A stretch of DNA of 64,000 nucleotides from Trissonchulus latispiculum (taxonomy: Eukaryota > Nematoda > Enoplea > Enoplida > Ironidae), in the NCBI GenBank assembly GCA_030248195.1, contig JASAND010013521.1, forward strand, positions 55,128 to 119,127. The letters are read 5' to 3'. Both the position numbers and the translations under genes were made by a program. The notes under the pieces were generated by a model, which saw nothing but the letters and a program-made list of their open reading frames with translations, had not been told where the DNA came from and made no database searches. The stretch's first letter is position 1. The number at the start of each line of letters is the position of its first letter. Positions 59,062 to 64,000 of the stretch are shown here, piece after piece.

Positions 59062-59086
59062 GTATATATATATATATATATATAAG
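58978..59086. repeat. (CA)n-(TA)n compound microsatellite
   Basis: About 15 CA units followed by about 75 bp of TA with occasional TG. Confidence 0.97.
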
Positions 59087-60566
59087 TAACGCTTAGGTCA
59101 ACATCCGCACAGTTCCATTTACCGACACCATGCTTTGTCTGCGCAGCTCAAATGTAATTTTACTAAATTGGCGGGTCTACTAGGGTGGTGTCTAAAACCA
59201 GGAACAGGAACAGGAACAGGAATAGGAACAAAGGTCTAAAACCAGGAATAGGAACAAAGGTCTAAAACCAGGAATAGGAACAAAGGTCTAAAACCAGGAA
59301 CAGGATCAGGAACAGGAACGGGGTCTATTTTCAGGAACAGAATCAGGAACAGGGGTCTAATTTCTGGAACAGGATCGGGGGTCTAATTTCAGAAAAAGAA
59401 TCAGGAACAGGGGTCTAATTTCAGGAACAGGAACGGGGGTCTAATTCAGGAACAGGAACGGGGGTCAAAAACCAGTAACAGGAACATGGGGTCTAAAACC
59501 AGGAACAGGAATTAGGGTCTAATTTCAGGAACAGAATCAGGAATAGGGGTCTAATTTCAGGAACGGGGGTCGAATTTCAGGAACAGGAACGGGGTCTAAT
59601 TTCAGAAACAGAATCAGGAACAGGGGTCTAATTTCAGGAACAGGAACGGGGGTCAAAACCAGGAACAGCAACGGGGGTCTAAAACCAGGAACAGGAACGG
59701 GGGTCTAGTTTCAGGAACAGAATCAGGAATAGGGGTCTAATTTCAGGAACAGGAACATGGGTCTAATTTCAGGAACAGAATCACGAATAGGGGTCTAATT
59801 TCAGGAACAGGGGTCTAATTTCAGGAACAGAATCAGGAATAGGGGTCTAATCTCAAGAACAGGAACGCGGGTCTAACTTCAGGAACAGAGTCAGGAACAG
59901 GGGGTGATTCATGACCCCAAAAACCCCCATGCAAATAAAAGCTGCAAGGAAACCAAGTGCTAGATCAGAACGCATCAAAAAGTGACTTTTCTCTTGACAT
60001 GGGCCTATGATATTATCATATAGTGTATATTCTATTCTATTATGTGATCGTGTGACTTTGTTTACGTCAAACTTTTGGAAATTTCCAGCCTAATCAGGTT
60101 ATTCGCGCAATGCTGAGTGTACACGCAATAGTATAATAGCTATGTTATGTTCACTCAGATACGTTTGATTAGTTTAATTCAAAGTTTAAATAACTTTTAA
60201 AGCTTTAAATTTCAAATCACGAAACAGTGCTGAACAGCTTTTCTAATTTGTACATTAGTGGATTCAGAAATTTATGAATGGAATCCACAAAGCTGTTATT
60301 TGTTGCTGTCTTAGTTCGTCGATTCGCTTTTATACTCCAATCAAACTCAGCCCTTATTACGCAAATGGCGCACCAACACATAACCACACCCAAATTGAAC
60401 CGGTATATACTGTATTAGCAAGAGTACATAATAAAATAAGAGAGTATGAAAATCATACGCTACTAATAAGGGGCACCCGCTACTGTGTGGTAAGCATGCT
60501 TAGCATGCTCGGTTCGTTAACTCGGGACTTCCCGTAACTTCAGGCGGAGGGTCCCACCTAAAGTGA

Positions 60567-62035
60567 GGTTTACACCAGAGATGAAACCGGGTCACTATTT
60601 GCTGACCCGGTGACCCGGTGACCCGGTCGACCCCTGACCCGGTGACCCGGTGACCCGGTGACCCGGTGACCCGGTATTTTTGAAAATTCAGGTTTAAGCT
60701 TGGAAAAATTAAAAAATATATATTGGGGTGCGGTGAGTGTTTTCTACCTTTTTGGACATTTTGGAGTCTAAAATAAAGTTTTTTGCAAAAGTTTTGCTTT
60801 CTTAAAGTAACAATGGAAAGTAAATATTGTATGTAATCCGAAAAATCAAAACTGATTTGCACAATTTCACACTCAATGTGATGTGAAGTAAACTTATATA
60901 GCTTTTTGAAGCAAATAAATTCGAACAAAATACTTCGCTACAAGTCATCACATCATCTAATTCTAATCGTAGAGCTTAACATTAGCACTTTTGTGTTTTA
61001 TCATTACATATTTTAGTAAAATATTTTATTTAGTTGTATGGCTAAGGTTTCACTCAACAGAGATTCTTTAAAATATTCCTGCTCATGGCTAGGATTCAGA
61101 CAACATATTCTATAAATAAAATCAATCGCAACTCTATTAGTTCCTGAAGATTGTAAGCCATGGCATAAGCAAAACCCAGCATCTGTAGACCATGTTTTGC
61201 TGAGATTTGACTTCTTACCGAGATTTCAAACACACAGTCTGACCCCCTCCTTCCAAAAAATCACTTACAGTAGATGGAGCATGGAAAATTTTAAATTTTA
61301 AAATAAAGATTTCAGACTCTAAGGGCACATGTAATTATTTTCATTTTCTAGTTAAGATTCAACGCAATCATTGTAGTTTCAAACCTAGTTCTAAGCTTGA
61401 CAGGACATTACAAATATTATGGGGACACTACTACAGGGACAAGAATTTAAAAACTAAACGATTAAGTTAAGAATATTTTTATTGCTAGTTTTTGAAAAAA
61501 TTATGAGTTTTCAATTGGTAAAAACTGGGAAAAACTCTAAAAATATGCTATAACAGCAAAAAATTCCTCCAATTAAAAATACCGGGTCAAGACCGGGTCA
61601 GAGCTCCTGACCCGGTGACCCGGTGACCCGGTCCATATAGTGACCCGAACTGACCCGGTGACCCGGTTTCATCTCTGGTTTACACTATCAAACTTTCGTC
61701 TGACTTTGTCAGATGAAAATTTTCTTCAAACAAATGTCAGACGAAATTCTCGTATGTAAACGACCACCTGAGTCAGCTCTGACATGGCAATTTTTGTTGG
61801 ACGAAAATGGAAATTCCATCTGATATCAGACGAAACTGACCACTCATATAGCTTCATTTCAAAAGAAAGTTGAGTGAAGCAACAACAACTGAATACGATT
61901 GGATGCCGTGAAATTGTCAGTAGCAAACTGCTTCCTTGTTTGATGGACAGTGTAAACTTCATGTCGGATAGAAAATGTTTGCTCTGATCTTTGTTCCATC
62001 TGATAAAGTCAGACGGAAGTTTGATAGTGTAAACC
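60567..62035. mobile_element. GGTTTACACTATCAAACTT MITE interrupted by a hAT element
   Basis: The right-hand half 61678-62035 reads GTTTACACTATCAAACTTTC ... GAAGTTTGATAGTGTAAACC, an inverted repeat with CTGACTTTGTCAGATG subterminal dyads. Its first nine bases, GGTTTACAC, lie at 60567-60575, separated by the hAT insertion at 60576-61677 that duplicated GTTTACAC. Restored length is about 359 bp. Non-coding. Confidence 0.85.
60576..61677. mobile_element. hAT-type element, 1.10 kb, GACCCGGT-repeat arms, 8 bp duplication
   Basis: CAGAGATGAAACCGGGTCAC and GTGACCCGGTTTCATCTCTG are exact inverses. GTTTACAC is duplicated at 60568-60575 and 61678-61685. The left arm has seven and the right arm six TGACCCGG-type units. 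It belongs to the family of 43847-46012. The interior is AT-rich with no transposase, so it was moved by an enzyme encoded elsewhere. Confidence 0.94.
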
Positions 62036-62257
62036 GGGCTTATATAAACCGACTTAAACCTGTAAACCGACTTTCTTCTTCTTTCTCATTAACTCTAATT
62101 ACATGCTACTTTTTTGGCTGATGACTTAGCATTTGGGCACTCATCGGAGGCCCCTTTATGCTGCCTCTCCGTAGACCGCAAGCGGACAAGAGTCGGAGAG
62201 ACGAAGGTCACGGACAAAAAACAAGACCCCCAAGCCAAGCTGGCGAGTTAACACTAT

Positions 62258-62312
62258 AAACGTGTGTCTGTTCGCTGATTGGGCCAATCAGCGAGCAGAC
62301 ATACATACGTTT
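62258..62312. repeat. 55 bp palindrome AAACGT...CTGATTGG/CCAATCAG...ACGTTT
   Basis: The arms AAACGTGTGTCTGTTCGCTG and CAGCGAGCAGACATACATAC(GTTT) are nearly perfect inverses around ATTGGGCCAAT. This is a tiny hairpin element or extruded-cruciform sequence, inside the CAAGAGTAC element. Confidence 0.8.
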
Positions 62313-63293
62313 ACTCTTATAAAAGCATGTAATTAGTGTTAGGTGGGGACCCCCCCGGAAGTTACGGGGGGGGCACGAGTTATCGAACCGAGCATGCCTA
62401 GCATGCTTAGTACATAGTAGTATAAGAGTTTCATGCTCTTATCTTTTTATGTACTCTTGATATTAGCTTTAAGTAGGAACAACAATTAGCTCAAAGTAAA
62501 TTATCAACAAAGACAGCACTGCAATTGCACAAAACAAAATAAAGAGAACACTGTCCTGACTCCTGATACCGTTCCTCAAATTTGACCTCCATTCCCGACT
62601 CTGTTCCTGAAACTAGGACCCCCGTTTCTGTTCCTGAAATGAGACTCTCGTTCCTGTTCCTGAAATTAGACCCCTGTTCCTGATTCTGTTCCTGAAATTA
62701 GACCCCCGTTCCTGAAATTAGACCCCTATTCCTGATTCTGTTCCTGAAACTAAACCCCCGTTCCTGTTCCTGGTTTTAGACCCCCGTTCCTGTTCCTGAA
62801 ATTAGACCCCCGTTCCTGAAACTAGACCCCTATTCCTGAGTCTGTTCCTGAAATTAGACCCCTGTTCCTGTTCCTGAAATTAGACCCCTATTCCTGATTC
62901 TGTTCCTGAAACTAGACCCCGTTCCTGTTCCTGAAATTAGACCCCTGTTCCTGATTCTGTTCCTGCAATTAGACCCCTGTTCCTGTTCCTGAAATTAGAC
63001 CCCTATTCCTGATTCTGTTCCTGAAATTAGACCCATGTTCCTGTTCCTGAAATTAGACCCCTATTCCTGATTCTGTTCCTGAAATTAGACCCCTGTTCCT
63101 GATTCTGTTCCTGATTCTGTTCCTGAAATTAGACCCTGTTCCTGATTTTGTTCCTGAAATTAGACCCCCGTTCCGTTCCTGTTTTTAGACCACGGTTCCT
63201 GTTCCTGTTCCTGTTCCGGTTCCTGGTTTTAGACCTTTATTCCTGTTCCTGTTCCTGTTCCTGTTCCTGGTTTTAGACACCACCGTCTACTAG

Positions 63294-63922
63294 GGTGAGA
63301 CGCGCGACTATTTGCAAAGCAATCAAAAGTAGCAATAATTCAGAAAGAATAACAAGACTCAGCAAAAGCACAGAATTTGTGCTATACTGGTGCTAGTGAC
63401 ATGTGTGCATCAGTGGGCAGTCTCGCCATTCTTATGTACAGGTAATGAAATATGTGCATTAGTGCGGAGTCTCGCCATTCTTATTTATGTACAGGTAGTC
63501 TTTGCCAGATTAATATAAAACAATAATATCTATAACAGTATGAACTATGACATTTCTCGCACATATGAGGAATATTGAATTCATATCTGATAAACTTCAG
63601 CAGTAGAAAGGCTTCAATTTGATGTCAAAGTTAATCATTTCCTTCAACTTGAGTATCCTTCTAAAGACTTTTTGAATCGTTAGATATCTTGAAAAGAAAA
63701 AGTCAATTTCAACAAATTTTCCTCGTTGAAGCATTAACGTAATAAAAAAGCTAATATGGGGTCGTTTTTCGCTTCTCGCTTGTAAAATTAATCACGGATC
63801 TTTATAGCAATGCTGAGCACTGGTTTTACTCTATAGATCTCTTAGGTACCAATCGTAAACACAGGATCAGAAATAGTCACTACATTGATAGTAGTAATAG
63901 AGACTTCAACTGAGCACACTTT
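63294..63922. other. Non-coding stretch
   Basis: AT-rich. A short imperfect duplication (GTGCATCAGTGGGCAGTCTCGCC / GTGCATTAGTGCGGAGTCTCGCC) lies at 63408-63480. No gene seen. Confidence 0.5.
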
Positions 63923-64000
63923 GGGAGCCATTTTCTTCCCAATTTTTGGGAGCTATTTTCTTCCCTATTTTTGGGAGCCATTTTGATCCCAATTTTGGGA
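63923..64000. repeat. 25 bp tandem repeat running off the window end
   Basis: At least three copies of GGGAGCCATTTTCTTCCCAA plus TTTTT, each with a GGGA...TCCC dyad. Truncated by the window edge. Confidence 0.85.

Larger units (their letters stand above)
60419..62460. mobile_element. CAAGAGTAC-terminus element nested in element B
   Basis: The left CAAGAGTACATAATAAAATA and right TATGTACTCTTG are inverted. The arms continue with AAGCATGCTTAGCATGCTCGG / CCGAGCATGCCTAGCATGC and GTAACTTC(C/A)GG...GGGTCC blocks. (G/A)TATTAG flanks both ends, a 7 bp duplication with one mismatch. The termini match the small MITE at 29369-29735. It holds the next two nested elements and a 55 bp perfect-type palindrome. 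Confidence 0.8.
59184..63284. mobile_element. Foldback element B, same family as A, 9 bp target duplication
   Basis: The ends GGTGGTGTCTAAAACCAGG and CCTGGTTTTAGACACCACC are identical to those of element A. The 9 bp GTCTACTAG is duplicated at 59175-59183 and 63285-63293. The arms (59184-59905, 62555-63284) are arrays of CAGGAACAGAATCAGGAA and GGTCTAATTT units. The interior shares with A the blocks TATTCTATTCTATTATGTGATC, GTGACTTTGTTTACGTCAAA, ATCACGAAACAGTGCTGAA and AATAAAGAGAACACTGTCC. Between the last two, B carries about 2.25 kb that A lacks, comprising further nested elements. Confidence 0.94.

Overview
This 64 kb window looks like AT-rich nuclear DNA from an invertebrate animal. The evidence is interrupted genes with GT-AG introns, a metazoan-type PP2A methylesterase exon, a rhodopsin-family receptor resembling invertebrate FMRFamide receptors, tRNA-derived SINEs, a Penelope-like reverse transcriptase fragment, long microsatellites and many cut-and-paste transposon relics. 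The phylum cannot be fixed from the sequence alone. Nothing supports a bacterial, plasmid or viral genome.

Genes are few. (1) The last coding exon of protein phosphatase methylesterase 1 (11700-12228, +). (2) A two-exon gene for a small secreted cysteine-containing protein (35137-35008 joined to 30353-29911, -); its 4.65 kb intron is filled with inverted-repeat elements. (3) A two-exon class A GPCR (38339-37882 joined to 36810-36147, -), complete with seven helices but missing several family landmarks. (4) A serine/proline-rich protein gene near 47.3-48.8 kb (+), whose second exon is duplicated head to head at 48.8-49.4 kb. (5) An unidentified 344-residue protein (50591-49455, -) whose four reading-frame blocks join in phase only if three introns of 32, 36 and 34 nt are removed. 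(6) A damaged OTU-protease-like tail near 51.2-51.5 kb (-).

The rest is repeats. 0-9 kb: a GT-skewed segment, a 3.2 kb inverted-repeat composite, and a 740 bp TG tract between two 490 bp direct repeats. 10-17.5 kb: a 43 bp tandem array, the methylesterase exon with a MITE about 20 bp past its stop codon, and a satellite of roughly 145 bp monomers partly arranged as a 426 bp trimer. 18.5-26.4 kb: a foldback element with a 9 bp target duplication, the Penelope-like fragment and a 3.26 kb inverted-repeat element. 26.5-47 kb: two TA-flanked mariner-type MITEs, SINEs, a near-perfect 1.1 kb palindrome with an 8 bp target duplication, a 1.26 kb GCGCGACAT-arm element and a hAT-like element. 54-63.3 kb: two hAT-type elements with exact 8 bp target duplications, and a second copy of the 9 bp-duplication foldback family that carries at least three further elements nested inside one another.

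The unifying theme is architectural. At least nine unrelated non-autonomous families have arms built from short tandem iterations of a family-specific motif. Several insertions can be proved from this window alone by exact target-site duplications: 9 bp twice, 8 bp four times, 7 bp once and TA twice.
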